Shown here: positions 50,684 through 59,547 of the stretch, one piece after another
Numbering within the stretch: position 1 is the first letter of the stretch
How the letters are laid out: each line of letters begins with the position of its first letter
Source: Clostridia bacterium
GTDB lineage: Bacteria > Bacillota > Clostridia > Oscillospirales > CAG-272
Reading direction: 5' to 3'
Length of the DNA stretch: 64,000 nt
NCBI GenBank assembly: GCA_017537175.1
Contig: JAFYLH010000012.1
Span: 1-64,000, forward strand
Notes under the pieces: model-generated
The model's database searches: none
What the model saw: the letters and a program-made list of their open reading frames with translations, nothing else
What the model was told of the DNA's origin: nothing
Translations under genes and position numbers: made by a program

Positions 50684-53101
50684 ATGGAAAAGAAGCTGGA
50701 CATTAATAATGTTAAAAATAACATTGAAATAAAACTCGCCCGTAACTTTGGCTGTTCCTTAAAGGAAGCCTCCAAGGAGCAGCTCTACAGAGCCTGTGCT
50801 CTTACAGTACGCGACATCCTTTCCGAAAAGAGACAGGCATTCAAGACCCGTGTCAACGAAAAGGGCTCAAAGCGTATCTACTATATGTGTATGGAGTTCC
50901 TTGTAGGCAGATCGCTTAAGAACAACCTTTGCAATCTGGGTCTTTGTGACATGTACGAGGACGTGCTTAGCGATGCGGGCTATACCCTTGAGGATCTGTA
51001 TACCTGTGAGCCTGATGCAGGTCTTGGTAACGGTGGTCTTGGCAGACTTGCCGCTTGCTTTATGGATTCACTTTCTTCACTTGATTATCCTGCCACAGGA
51101 TTTTCTATCTGCTATGAATACGGTCTTTTTAAGCAGAAGATCATTGACGGTGTTCAGGTAGAGCTTCCCGACAACTGGCTTCCCGGAGGGGATGTGTGGC
51201 TGGTACCCCGTACCGACCGCAGATTCCGTGTTCGTTTTGGCGGAACTGTCAAGGAAAGTTGGGACAACGGCAGACTTGAAATAATATACGAAAACGCAGA
51301 TGAGATCAACGCCATACCCTATGATATGATGATGAGCGGTGCGGACAGCGATGCTGTAAGCCAGTTAAGACTCTGGAAGGCAGAGGATATTGACGACTTT
51401 AATATGAAACTCTTCTCCGAGGGTCAGTATGCCCGTGCGCTTCAGTCCTCTGTTAATGCCGAGATCATCTGTAAGGTGCTTTACCCCTCAGACAATCACT
51501 ACGAGGGCAAGCTGCTGCGTCTGACACAGCAGTACTTTATGGTCAGCGCATCCTGTCAGAGCATTATCCGTGACCATATGGCGGTATACGGCAATATCAG
51601 AACTCTTGCAGACAAGGCTGCAATACACATCAATGACACCCACCCCGCACTTTGCGTACCTGAGCTTATGCGTATCCTTATGGACGATTACTGCCTTGGC
51701 TGGGATGAGGCGTGGGATATGGTAACAAGGATGGTATCCTATACCAACCATACAGTATTGCCCGAGGCACTTGAAACATGGAACGAGTCCCTCTTTGCAC
51801 TTTGGCTGCCCCGTATTCATATGATAACAAAGGAGATCAACGAGCGCTTCTGCAAGGCTGTCTGGGATAAATATCCCGGCAACTGGGACCGTATCTCCGA
51901 AATGGCTGTTATCTCTAACGGTGTGGTACGTATGGCAAATCTTTCTATAGTTGCCTCACACCACATTAACGGTGTAGCGGAGATTCACTCTAACATCCTT
52001 AAGGATTCTACCTTTAAGAACTTCTACCGTATGTGGCCTGAGAAGTTTGACAATGTTACAAACGGTGTGGCTCACAGACGTTGGCTCTGTTATTCTAACC
52101 CCGAGCTTGCAACACTTATTTCAGACTGCATAGGTGACGATTATCGTAAGCAGCCTACCGCCCTTGCGGGTCTGCGTGCCTTTGCGGATGATAAGAACGT
52201 GCTTTGCCGCCTTGAAGAGATAAAGAAGGATAACAAAAAGGCATTTGCCGACGTTGTTAAGGAACGCACAGGGGAGATCATTGACCCTGACAGCATATTT
52301 GACGTACAGATCAAGCGTCTGCACGAGTATAAGAGACAGCTGCTCAATGCTATGCATATCATAGGTCTTTATCAGGAGCTTAAGGCTAACCCCAATGCAG
52401 ACATTCTGCCCCAGACCTTTATCTTCGGTGCAAAGGCAGCTCCCGGCTACCGTATGGCAAAGGAGATAATCAAGCTTATCTGGTGTCTTGGCGAGGATAT
52501 CAAGAAGGATAAGCGTATATCCGAAAAGCTCCGTGTTCTCTTTATGGAGGACTACAATGTTACTCTTGCAGAGAAGCTTGTTCCCGCAGCCGAGATATCA
52601 GAGCAGATATCCCTTGCAGGTAAGGAGGCCAGCGGTACAGGCTGTATGAAGCTTATGATCAACGGTGCTCTTACCATCGGTACCGCAGACGGTGCAAATA
52701 TCGAAATGGCAAGAGAAGCGGGTGAGGAGAATATGTTTATGTTCGGTCTTACCGCACCCGAGGCAGATAACCTGCGTTCTATGGGCTATCACAGTGCCGA
52801 ATTCTACAATTCAAACGAAAGACTCCAGTATATCGTTAACAGCCTTAACGCAGGCTACAACGGTCAGTCATTTTCACATCTGTCCGAGTATCTGCTCGTT
52901 CACGATCCCTATATGTGTATGGCAGACTTTGAGTCCTACCGTCATATCCACTTAAAGGCTTCCGATACCTACCGCGAACGCGATGAGTGGAATCGTATGG
53001 CACTTATGAATATTGCAGGTGCAGGTAAGTTTGCCGCAGACCGCAGTATAGGCGAATATGCAGACCGCATCTGGAATCTTGAACGTATGATCAAGGAGTA
53101 A
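50684..53101 (+). CDS. glgP: Glycogen/maltodextrin phosphorylase
   Basis: 805-residue GT35 phosphorylase releasing glucose 1-phosphate from glycogen. Family marks: YYMCMEFLVGRSLKNNL (about 65), EPDAGLGNGGLGRLAACFMDS (about 108), and the pyridoxal-phosphate lysine segment EASGTGCMKLMINGALTIGT in the last quarter. Here Cys replaces the common Asn before Met-Lys. Own promoter; the next gene starts 2 bases after the stop codon. Confidence 0.96.
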   Translation: MEKKLDINNVKNNIEIKLARNFGCSLKEASKEQLYRACALTVRDILSEKRQAFKTRVNEKGSKRIYYMCMEFLVGRSLKNNLCNLGLCDMYEDVLSDAGYTLEDLYTCEPDAGLGNGGLGRLAACFMDSLSSLDYPATGFSICYEYGLFKQKIIDGVQVELPDNWLPGGDVWLVPRTDRRFRVRFGGTVKESWDNGRLEIIYENADEINAIPYDMMMSGADSDAVSQLRLWKAEDIDDFNMKLFSEGQYARALQSSVNAEIICKVLYPSDNHYEGKLLRLTQQYFMVSASCQSIIRDHMAVYGNIRTLADKAAIHINDTHPALCVPELMRILMDDYCLGWDEAWDMVTRMVSYTNHTVLPEALETWNESLFALWLPRIHMITKEINERFCKAVWDKYPGNWDRISEMAVISNGVVRMANLSIVASHHINGVAEIHSNILKDSTFKNFYRMWPEKFDNVTNGVAHRRWLCYSNPELATLISDCIGDDYRKQPTALAGLRAFADDKNVLCRLEEIKKDNKKAFADVVKERTGEIIDPDSIFDVQIKRLHEYKRQLLNAMHIIGLYQELKANPNADILPQTFIFGAKAAPGYRMAKEIIKLIWCLGEDIKKDKRISEKLRVLFMEDYNVTLAEKLVPAAEISEQISLAGKEASGTGCMKLMINGALTIGTADGANIEMAREAGEENMFMFGLTAPEADNLRSMGYHSAEFYNSNERLQYIVNSLNAGYNGQSFSHLSEYLLVHDPYMCMADFESYRHIHLKASDTYRERDEWNRMALMNIAGAGKFAADRSIGEYADRIWNLERMIKE

Positions 53102-53103
53102 CT

Positions 53104-54972
53104 ATGCTTATTAAGCTTACAGATGAGCTGATAGCTGACGATAAGATAAAATTAAATAAATATACCGATACCGATAATGCTTCACTACGTGGAGCATTTT
53201 CGGTATCCGAAAAAATAACCTTTAGTCTCAAAGCTCCCCGCAGCTACGGTGTCCGTATGGCTGTTATGCGCTTCCACCGTGACGGCGAGGCAGAAAGGGA
53301 CATACCCTTTTCTACCCTTGAATGCGGAAGCTTTTCTCTGACACTTGATATGTCAAAGCTTGGTACAGGACTTTACTATTACAGTATTCTTTTCCTCCGC
53401 GGCGGGGATACACTTTTCAGCCATACCGACAACAATGTAGATCTTGAGCTTTCCGCAAAAAAAGGAAGTGACTACAGGATGCTTGTGTATGCAGATGATT
53501 TTACCACCCCCGATTGGTTTAAGGGCGGGGTAATGTACCACGTATTTGTGGATCGCTTTGCCAAGAGCGGCAGATCCGTTTTGCGTGCCGATGCCGAAAA
53601 TCAGGAGGATTGGTCTGCTCCTATATCTCAGTACGGTGTTATACCGGGTGCGGCTGTCAAAAACGATCTCTTCTACGGCGGAGACCTCTATGGTGTCACA
53701 GAGCAGCTTGACTATCTTCGCGATATGGGTGTGAGCATTATTTATCTCAGCCCCATATTTACCGCTGACTCCAACCACAAGTACGATACTGCCGACTATA
53801 TGCATATAGACCCCTCGTTTGGCGGAGAAGAGGCTTTTGCTGAGCTTATTTCAAAGGCAAAGGAAAAGGGAATAAGGGTCATACTGGACGGAGTATTTAA
53901 CCATACAGGGGATGACAGTATATACTTTAACAGATACGGCAATCATCCCACCGTGGGTGCATATCAGAGTGAGGCTTCACCCTACCGCAGCTGGTATTTT
54001 TTTGATAAAAATAAAAAAGCAGGCTATGAGTGCTGGTGGGATATCGACATCCTGCCCAAGCTTGACCACCGCACAGAGAGCTGCCGTAAATACTTTACCG
54101 CTCCCGACGGTGTATGTGCAAAATATGCCGCTATGGGTACAGGCGGTTGGCGTCTTGACGTGGCGGATGAGCTGTCGGATGATTTTCTCCACGAGCTGAG
54201 AAAAAGTGTCAGGGCGGTAAATGAGGATGCCATAATAATAGGCGAGGTCTGGGAAAATGCCGCAGACAAGATCGCCTACGGCAGCCGCAGAAGCTATTTT
54301 CAGGGTAAGCAGTTAGACTCGGTAATGAACTATCCCTTCAGAACGGCTCTGCTTGAGTTCATCCTCAACCGTAACGCCAAGGCTCTTTCGGATGAGCTGA
54401 CCGATATATATTCCTCTTATCCCAAGGCTGTGTCCGACTGCCTTATGAATATAATCGGCACCCACGATACCGAGCGCATTATTACGGTCCTGGGTGACAA
54501 AGAATACAAGGAGCTTACTAACAAGGAGCTTTCGGGTCATTATATGACAGCACAGGAATACGACCGGGGAGTAAAGCTTTTAAAGGTCGCTTCCCTTATA
54601 CAGTATACCGTGTACGGTGTACCCTCTGTGTTTTACGGGGATGAGGCAGGTCTTGAGGGCGGCCGCGACCCCTTCTGCCGCCGCACATATCCTTGGGGCA
54701 GGGAAAACAAGGAGTTACTTAAGCACTACAAGGCTCTTGGCAAAATGAGAAAGCTGCCTGTGTTTAAAAAGGGTGATTTTAAGGTTACCGAATACGGCTG
54801 TGACTATATAATCTATGAGCGAAGCCTTGAGGGCGTAAAGGTCATAGTATGTGCCAATATGAGCGATAAGCCGCTGGAGCTTAATATCTGCGGCAAGGAT
54901 CTGCTTTGCGGCAAAGCCTTTTCCGGCATAGTGGAGCCTGAGTCTGCATCGGTTTGTTATATAGAAAAATAA
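53104..54972 (+). CDS. GH13 alpha-amylase-family glycoside hydrolase
   Basis: 622-residue enzyme with an N-terminal beta domain (about 1-140) and an amylase barrel. DGVFNHTG (region I), GWRLDVADEL (nucleophile Asp, region II), IIGEVWENA (acid/base Glu, region III) and IIGTHDTERI (region IV) are all present; YPWGRENKEL and the C-terminal beta domain resemble neopullulanase/cyclomaltodextrinase-type enzymes. No signal peptide, so it is cytoplasmic; with GlgP it probably trims branched limit dextrins. Confidence 0.93.
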   Translation: MLIKLTDELIADDKIKLNKYTDTDNASLRGAFSVSEKITFSLKAPRSYGVRMAVMRFHRDGEAERDIPFSTLECGSFSLTLDMSKLGTGLYYYSILFLRGGDTLFSHTDNNVDLELSAKKGSDYRMLVYADDFTTPDWFKGGVMYHVFVDRFAKSGRSVLRADAENQEDWSAPISQYGVIPGAAVKNDLFYGGDLYGVTEQLDYLRDMGVSIIYLSPIFTADSNHKYDTADYMHIDPSFGGEEAFAELISKAKEKGIRVILDGVFNHTGDDSIYFNRYGNHPTVGAYQSEASPYRSWYFFDKNKKAGYECWWDIDILPKLDHRTESCRKYFTAPDGVCAKYAAMGTGGWRLDVADELSDDFLHELRKSVRAVNEDAIIIGEVWENAADKIAYGSRRSYFQGKQLDSVMNYPFRTALLEFILNRNAKALSDELTDIYSSYPKAVSDCLMNIIGTHDTERIITVLGDKEYKELTNKELSGHYMTAQEYDRGVKLLKVASLIQYTVYGVPSVFYGDEAGLEGGRDPFCRRTYPWGRENKELLKHYKALGKMRKLPVFKKGDFKVTEYGCDYIIYERSLEGVKVIVCANMSDKPLELNICGKDLLCGKAFSGIVEPESASVCYIEK

Positions 54973-54996
54973 GATCCCAAACGGGATCTTATTTTT
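54965..54996. terminator. Bidirectional terminator
   Basis: Fourteen-base perfect stem (AAAAATAAGATCCC and complement), loop AAAC, between convergent genes. It contains the stop of the GH13 gene. Confidence 0.92.
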
Positions 54997-56515
54997 AATT
55001 TACATTATTAACTGTACCGATAAACAATGGCAAACCGTCATATCCGTTTATAACAAACACAAAGGGTCTGTCAAGGACAAAATCTATCTCGTCAAGGGGA
55101 GCGGCGGTTGCACCGCAGAGCAGCATAGTAAACGCAGCTGCCTTACAGCCCTTTTCGTCAACGGTGACTCTTGCGCCGTGGACCATAGAGCTGAGGACTG
55201 CTCTTTGGTCGGTAATGGGGGACATATCCGACTTCGTTTCGTCAGCAATGCTTGTGATGCCTAACTTTTCAAGCTGCTTTGTCAGATCAAGGCTTGAGGA
55301 AACATCAAACTTAGGCATACTGAAATTGATGATTGCGTGTCTCTGACTGTCCCAGCAGGGCTTGTCGGTGGTATCTGTCATATAGCTCTCTCTGCCGCCG
55401 CAGAGCAGATATTCGGCAAACTCATCGGTTGCAATAAGCTCCTGGGGAGTCATACCCTCTTTGGGAAGAATAAAGGTCATCTGACTGCTTCCGTTAAAGT
55501 ATTTTTTGTAAGCCATAAAGTTATCGCCTACATCAACAGAGCCGTTTTGACTCTCATTCATAAACTCTGTTGTTACCTTGCCGCTTGTACCGTTAAATAC
55601 GGCTTGGGTGTTTCTTTCGGCATTGAATTCGGATTGCCATTTTCCGTTAAAGAGAATGGTTGAAGCAAGGGCAAGTATAGTTTCCTCGGGCATTTCAATT
55701 CTATCTGTCCGGTCGGTCAGCATATTGTCTGTCTGAGAGTTTAGCCAGCCCTGCAGAGCCTTGTTATATTCATTTGATCCCATTTCACCCTCAAAGGCAG
55801 AGGCATAATAATTAGCCGACAGGGTATCAAGGGTAGCCTGGTTGTATTCGCCGTCGTCCCTTAGCCACAGGGAGTTTGCAAGCAGGGTCTTTTCGGTTCC
55901 GTCATCGGTATAAAGAGCCTTCCATACAGCATTTGCCTCAGCGCGCAGCGACTCTATGCTGTCACTGCCCAGAGCTTCAAGTATCTCGTTACGGCTGTCA
56001 CCTGCGCTTACCTCGGCAAGCATTGCAAGTGCCATATATACATTTATGGGAGAATAGATGGCATTATCCTCGGTGTCTGCCAAAAATGCCCTTGTGCTGT
56101 TTGTTATAAAGCTGCCAAGATCGGGAGTCAGCGCATCATAGTCGGCTCTGAATGTGTTTCTTTCCTCCCACCATTTTTCATAGGCATCCGAATCGTTTAG
56201 ATCTGTACTTAAATTATAATTCAAAACTCTTTCGGGATATACCGCACGGCTTACGCAGTATTCAAAATTGTATTCGGGGATTATTTCGTTTATATCAGCG
56301 GCATTTTCATTATCCGACTGATCTTGGGGAGCTTCACTCAGACTTTCCTTTTGAGGTCTAAAGGCAACCAATCCTATGAGTATGGATATGCACAGCAGTA
56401 CCGCCACCACGGGTATCCATCTCAGCTTTATTCTTTTCTTTTTATAATTAGCCGCCTCGTCGATAAGATCCTCGCCTACCATACCAACGGCATCCTGTAA
56501 TTTTTCTCTTTTCAT
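54995..56515 (-). CDS. Membrane-anchored serpin with anti-sigma-like N-terminus
   Basis: 506-residue protein. Residues 1-30 (LQDAVGMVGEDLIDEAANYKKK) resemble the short cytoplasmic part of Clostridia anti-sigma factors; one transmembrane helix (33-51) follows, then an acidic linker and a serpin domain (about 130-506) outside. Serpin marks: NVYMALAMLAEVSAG, ILFNGKWQSEF, and the hinge/reactive loop at about 452-475 (EKGCKAAAFTMLLCG) followed by DRPFVFVINGYDGLPLFIG. The small-residue hinge fits an inhibitory serpin. The start codon overlaps the sigma-factor stop codon (ATGA). Confidence 0.88.
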   Translation of the reverse strand: MKREKLQDAVGMVGEDLIDEAANYKKKRIKLRWIPVVAVLLCISILIGLVAFRPQKESLSEAPQDQSDNENAADINEIIPEYNFEYCVSRAVYPERVLNYNLSTDLNDSDAYEKWWEERNTFRADYDALTPDLGSFITNSTRAFLADTEDNAIYSPINVYMALAMLAEVSAGDSRNEILEALGSDSIESLRAEANAVWKALYTDDGTEKTLLANSLWLRDDGEYNQATLDTLSANYYASAFEGEMGSNEYNKALQGWLNSQTDNMLTDRTDRIEMPEETILALASTILFNGKWQSEFNAERNTQAVFNGTSGKVTTEFMNESQNGSVDVGDNFMAYKKYFNGSSQMTFILPKEGMTPQELIATDEFAEYLLCGGRESYMTDTTDKPCWDSQRHAIINFSMPKFDVSSSLDLTKQLEKLGITSIADETKSDMSPITDQRAVLSSMVHGARVTVDEKGCKAAAFTMLLCGATAAPLDEIDFVLDRPFVFVINGYDGLPLFIGTVNNVN

Positions 56516-57069
56516 ATCTGTACACCCTCCTTATCTAAATATTCCTTCAGCTTCTGTCTTGTGCGGCAGAGCTGCATTTTTATTTTACCCTCGCTTGCAC
56601 CCATTCGCTTGGCAATATCGGTAATCGAATCGCCAAACCAGTAGCGGCGCATAAATACCACGCGGTCAATTTCCTTAAGAGAACGCAAAAAGCTGTCGAT
56701 ATGACCTGCCAGCTCCTTGGTTTCTATTGCCGAGTCTACATCTTCGGTGTTGGGAATACAGTCTCCCAATTCCTCTATAGATTCCGCAATATTGCTCTGA
56801 CGCTTGTGGGCGTACTTGTATCTCCATATCTTCAAGGAGATATTCCTCGTGATTCTCATTATAAAAGAGGATAAAATATCGGGACGATGGGGAGGGATAG
56901 ACTCCCATACCCCAAGGTATGTATCGTTGACGGCCTCCTCGCTGTCAAGGCTGTCGCCTAATATGTTATAGGCAACAGAAAAGCATAGCTTGCCGTATTT
57001 TTGCTTTGCGGCTTCAAGACCGCTCTCGTCCCGCTGCCACAAAAGCTCTATTATCCTTTTGTCATCCAT
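56512..57069 (-). CDS. ECF-type RNA polymerase sigma factor
   Basis: 185-residue sigma-70 family protein of ECF size: region 2 (about 20-95, AYNILGDSLDSEEAVNDTYLGVWESIP and FIMRITRNISL) and region 4 (about 125-180, LKEIDRVVFMRRYWFGDSITDIAKRMGASEGKIKMQLCRTRQKL). It overlaps the downstream serpin gene by 4 bases, the usual arrangement of a sigma factor with its anti-sigma factor. GGAGGTGGAGG precedes the ATG. Confidence 0.92.
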   Translation of the reverse strand: MDDKRIIELLWQRDESGLEAAKQKYGKLCFSVAYNILGDSLDSEEAVNDTYLGVWESIPPHRPDILSSFIMRITRNISLKIWRYKYAHKRQSNIAESIEELGDCIPNTEDVDSAIETKELAGHIDSFLRSLKEIDRVVFMRRYWFGDSITDIAKRMGASEGKIKMQLCRTRQKLKEYLDKEGVQI

Positions 57070-57120
57070 GCCTCCACCTCCTACATATAAACTACCGATA
57101 AAAATGGTTTGGTAACATAA

Positions 57121-57149
57121 TTATAGCAAAATAAACCGTTATATGCAAC
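57121..57149 (-). promoter_or_regulatory. Promoter of the sigma/serpin operon
   Basis: On the minus strand TTGCAT, 17-base spacer, TATAAT; it overlaps the spoVAE terminator. No clear ECF-type AAC box was found. Confidence 0.55.
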
Positions 57150-57160
57150 GGTTTATTTTG
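57129..57160 (-). terminator. Terminator of spoVAE
   Basis: Thirteen-base perfect stem (AAAATAAACCGTT and complement), 6-base loop; contains the spoVAE stop codon. Confidence 0.85.
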
Positions 57161-57506
57161 GTCTGCTTTTAAACAGTATAGCCGTAAGGTATCCAAAGAT
57201 TATTGCCGCGGCGATTCCTGCAGCAGTGGCGGTAAGTCCGCCTGCCAGCGCTCCCACAAGTCCGTACTGACCTACGGCGCGTTCCACTCCCTTGGCAATA
57301 GAATATCCAAAGCCTGTTAAGGGTACTGTTGCCCCGCAGCCTGCGTATTTTACTATAGGCTCGTAAATGCCAAAGGCGGTGAGTATTACTCCCCCTGTGA
57401 CATATCCGACGAGAATTCGGGCAGGGGTCATTTTTGTTTTGTCTATGAGTATCTGAGCGATAACACAAAGTACTCCTCCCACCCAGAAAGCTTTAATATA
57501 TTCCAT
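57153..57506 (-). CDS. spoVAE: Stage V sporulation protein AE (SpoVAEB type)
   Basis: 117-residue membrane protein of the SpoVA dipicolinate channel. Four hydrophobic segments and the signature YAGCGATVPLTGFGYSIAKG, related to the same region of SpoVAC. AAGGAG lies inside the end of spoVAD, which stops 1 base before this ATG. Confidence 0.92.
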   Translation of the reverse strand: MEYIKAFWVGGVLCVIAQILIDKTKMTPARILVGYVTGGVILTAFGIYEPIVKYAGCGATVPLTGFGYSIAKGVERAVGQYGLVGALAGGLTATAAGIAAAIIFGYLTAILFKSRPK

Positions 57507-57507
57507 A

Positions 57508-58506
57508 TTATATCTCCTTTTTAATATGCACCAGATGAGCAATACCGGGTATCGAATACCCCTGCTGCAGCATCATGGGGCTCATAAGTGCGCCTGTACC
57601 TATAAATAAGATATCCTCAAGTACCCCTTTCTTGACATCGGGCAGAAAGTGGGATGCCATCATAATTGCCGAGCAGCCACAGCCCGAGGCTCCTGCGTGC
57701 ATATCCTGTGCCTCGCGGTCATAGACAAAGAGTCCGCAGTCGGTATAGACATCCCGCAGATCATATCCACGCTTAAGCATAAGGTCAATAACTATCCCGT
57801 AGCCCTCGTAGCCTAAGTCCCCCGTGATTATCTTGTCATAATCCCGGGGGGTTGTGTCTGTAGCCTCAAAATATCTGGTCAGGGTGGATATTACCGAGGG
57901 GGCCATTGCCGCCCCCATATTGTTGGCATCATTTATTCCCATATCCACCGATATACCGCCCATAGCATCTACGATATAAGGCCCCTCACCCTTATCCGAC
58001 AGTATAAAAGCACCTGCCCCCGTTACGGTATGCTGGGAGGTGGGTGTGCGCTGGCTTCCGTATTCAAGAGGAAAGCGGAACTGTCTTTCTGCCGAGCAGA
58101 AATGACTGCTTGTAACACAGGCACAGCTATGCATACCTGCGTTTATGGCAAGAGAGGCGGTGATCATAGACAAAGCACAGGTGGAGCAGGCACCGTATAA
58201 GCCGAAGAAGGGAATATCAAAGCTGAGCAGTCCATAGGCGGATGATGTGCATTGGTTTATAAGATCACCTGCAAATACCACATCTATGCTTCCTTCTTTT
58301 ATGCCGGATTTTGCAAGAGCGGTGCTCAGGGCTCTGCGCTGCATTTCGGCTTCGGATGACTCCCAGCTTTCCATACCAAAGCGGTCGGTGGAGTCATATT
58401 CGTCAAATATATCGCCAAAGGGCCCCTCGTGCTCATATTTTCCCACCACGCTTGCGGCGGAGACCATTGATACGGGACGGTGAAATCTGATTATTTCGTT
58501 TCTCAT
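57508..58506 (-). CDS. spoVAD: Stage V sporulation protein AD
   Basis: 332-residue soluble protein with a thiolase/ketosynthase-like fold that binds dipicolinic acid for the SpoVA complex. FHRPVSMVSAASVVGKYEHEGP at the start, FGLYGACSTCALSMITAS around the pseudo-active Cys, and GDLGYEGYGI are typical of SpoVAD. Directly upstream of spoVAE; spoVAC is not here but about 44.5 kb away. Confidence 0.94.
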   Translation of the reverse strand: MRNEIIRFHRPVSMVSAASVVGKYEHEGPFGDIFDEYDSTDRFGMESWESSEAEMQRRALSTALAKSGIKEGSIDVVFAGDLINQCTSSAYGLLSFDIPFFGLYGACSTCALSMITASLAINAGMHSCACVTSSHFCSAERQFRFPLEYGSQRTPTSQHTVTGAGAFILSDKGEGPYIVDAMGGISVDMGINDANNMGAAMAPSVISTLTRYFEATDTTPRDYDKIITGDLGYEGYGIVIDLMLKRGYDLRDVYTDCGLFVYDREAQDMHAGASGCGCSAIMMASHFLPDVKKGVLEDILFIGTGALMSPMMLQQGYSIPGIAHLVHIKKEI

Positions 58507-58523
58507 AATTACCTCATTAAAAT

Positions 58524-58608
58524 GTAGGGAATGTATTTATGCATTCCTAAACAAGCGGATAATACTACCTGTAATCTGTTTGCGGAACGGATAAATCCGT
58601 TCCCTACA
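58524..58608. repeat. Inverted pair of GTAGGGAA hairpins
   Basis: GTAGGGAATG ... CATTCC (58524-58547) on the plus strand and GTAGGGAACGG ... CCGTTCC (58583-58608) on the minus strand. Members of the GTAGGG family. The rest of the 258-base gap holds the DeoR-type gene's promoter. Confidence 0.65.
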
Positions 58609-58668
58609 CATAGTTTAATCCGTTTATGTGAATTGATGTATAAAAGTGTGAACTTTTGTGAATTTATA

Positions 58669-58682
58669 TGATAAATTTATCA
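58669..58682. promoter_or_regulatory. Possible operator of the DeoR-type regulator
   Basis: Perfect 14-base palindrome TGATAAATTTATCA ending 7 bases before the -35 box. Confidence 0.45.
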
Positions 58683-58689
58683 CAAATCA

Positions 58690-58718
58690 TTGACAGTTGA
58701 CATTAAAAGTGATATTAT
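58690..58718 (+). promoter_or_regulatory. Promoter of the DeoR-type gene
   Basis: TTGACA, 17-base spacer, TATTAT. Confidence 0.75.
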
Positions 58719-58765
58719 GTATTTGAAGTAATTTGGCTTCAATATATCACAAAGGTGGTTAAATA

Positions 58766-59533
58766 ATGAAGGTTTCATCGAGAAGAGAGGTCATCAGAAC
58801 TCTGCTCGGTACCAAGCCTTTTATTTCCCTTGAGGAACTTGAAGAAGCCTTTCCCGAGGTGTCATCTATGACACTTCGCCGAGATATCGAATATTTCGAG
58901 AAGCAGGGTGAGGCGATCAAGGTGCGTGGCGGAGCACGCTCAATGAAATTTATCACCACGTCTATGGAGGATGCATTCTCCAAGAGATTGCAGGAAAACG
59001 TTCTCTCCAAGGAAAGACTGGCCTCTGTTGCGGTATCCATGATCGAAACGGGTCGAAGCATATTCCTTGATTCGGGAACAACGATGCTTACCTTGGCATC
59101 CATACTTCCCGACGAGAGATTTACCGTAACAACTACAGGACCTAACGTGGCCCTTGAGATAATCAAGAAGCGCAGACCTATGGTCAACATAGTAGGCGGT
59201 ATGCTTAACCGTGATAACATTTCTGTTGTGGGTAATCCGGCGCTTGACTTTATTGACACTATCAATATTGACATAGCGTTTATTGTTCCGTCAGGCGTGT
59301 CAGCCGACGGACTGACCAGTGGAAATTATACCGAATGTGAGATCAAAAAGAAGGTAATTTCAAAGGCGCACAAGGTAGTGGTACTGATGAATTTATCCAA
59401 GATCAATAAGGTTTTACCTTATACTGTATGTTCGCTTGATGCGGTTGACGTCATCGTGTCGGACATGCCTCTGCCCCCTGAGATGAGAAGGCAGGCAGAA
59501 AAAGCAAATACTGAAATAATTATTACTCAATAA
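58766..59533 (+). CDS. DeoR-family transcriptional regulator
   Basis: 255-residue regulator: N-terminal HTH (FISLEELEEAFPEVSSMTLRRDIEYFEKQGEAIKVRGGA) and a C-terminal sugar-phosphate-binding domain of isomerase-like fold (IFLDSGTTMLTLA, VVGGML-like IVGGMLNRD, SADGLTSG). DeoR regulators usually respond to phosphorylated sugars. It sits 14 bases before the 2-oxoacid dehydrogenase genes and is likely part of that operon or its regulator. Confidence 0.9.
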   Translation: MKVSSRREVIRTLLGTKPFISLEELEEAFPEVSSMTLRRDIEYFEKQGEAIKVRGGARSMKFITTSMEDAFSKRLQENVLSKERLASVAVSMIETGRSIFLDSGTTMLTLASILPDERFTVTTTGPNVALEIIKKRRPMVNIVGGMLNRDNISVVGNPALDFIDTINIDIAFIVPSGVSADGLTSGNYTECEIKKKVISKAHKVVVLMNLSKINKVLPYTVCSLDAVDVIVSDMPLPPEMRRQAEKANTEIIITQ

Positions 59534-59547
59534 TAGGAGGAAAACAA

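Noticed and set aside
58518-58546. Sigma-G promoter for spoVAD (GAATG, 17 bases, CATTTTA on the minus strand)
   Set aside because: The predicted start would lie at or after the ribosome-binding site, and the match overlaps a GTAGGG hairpin.
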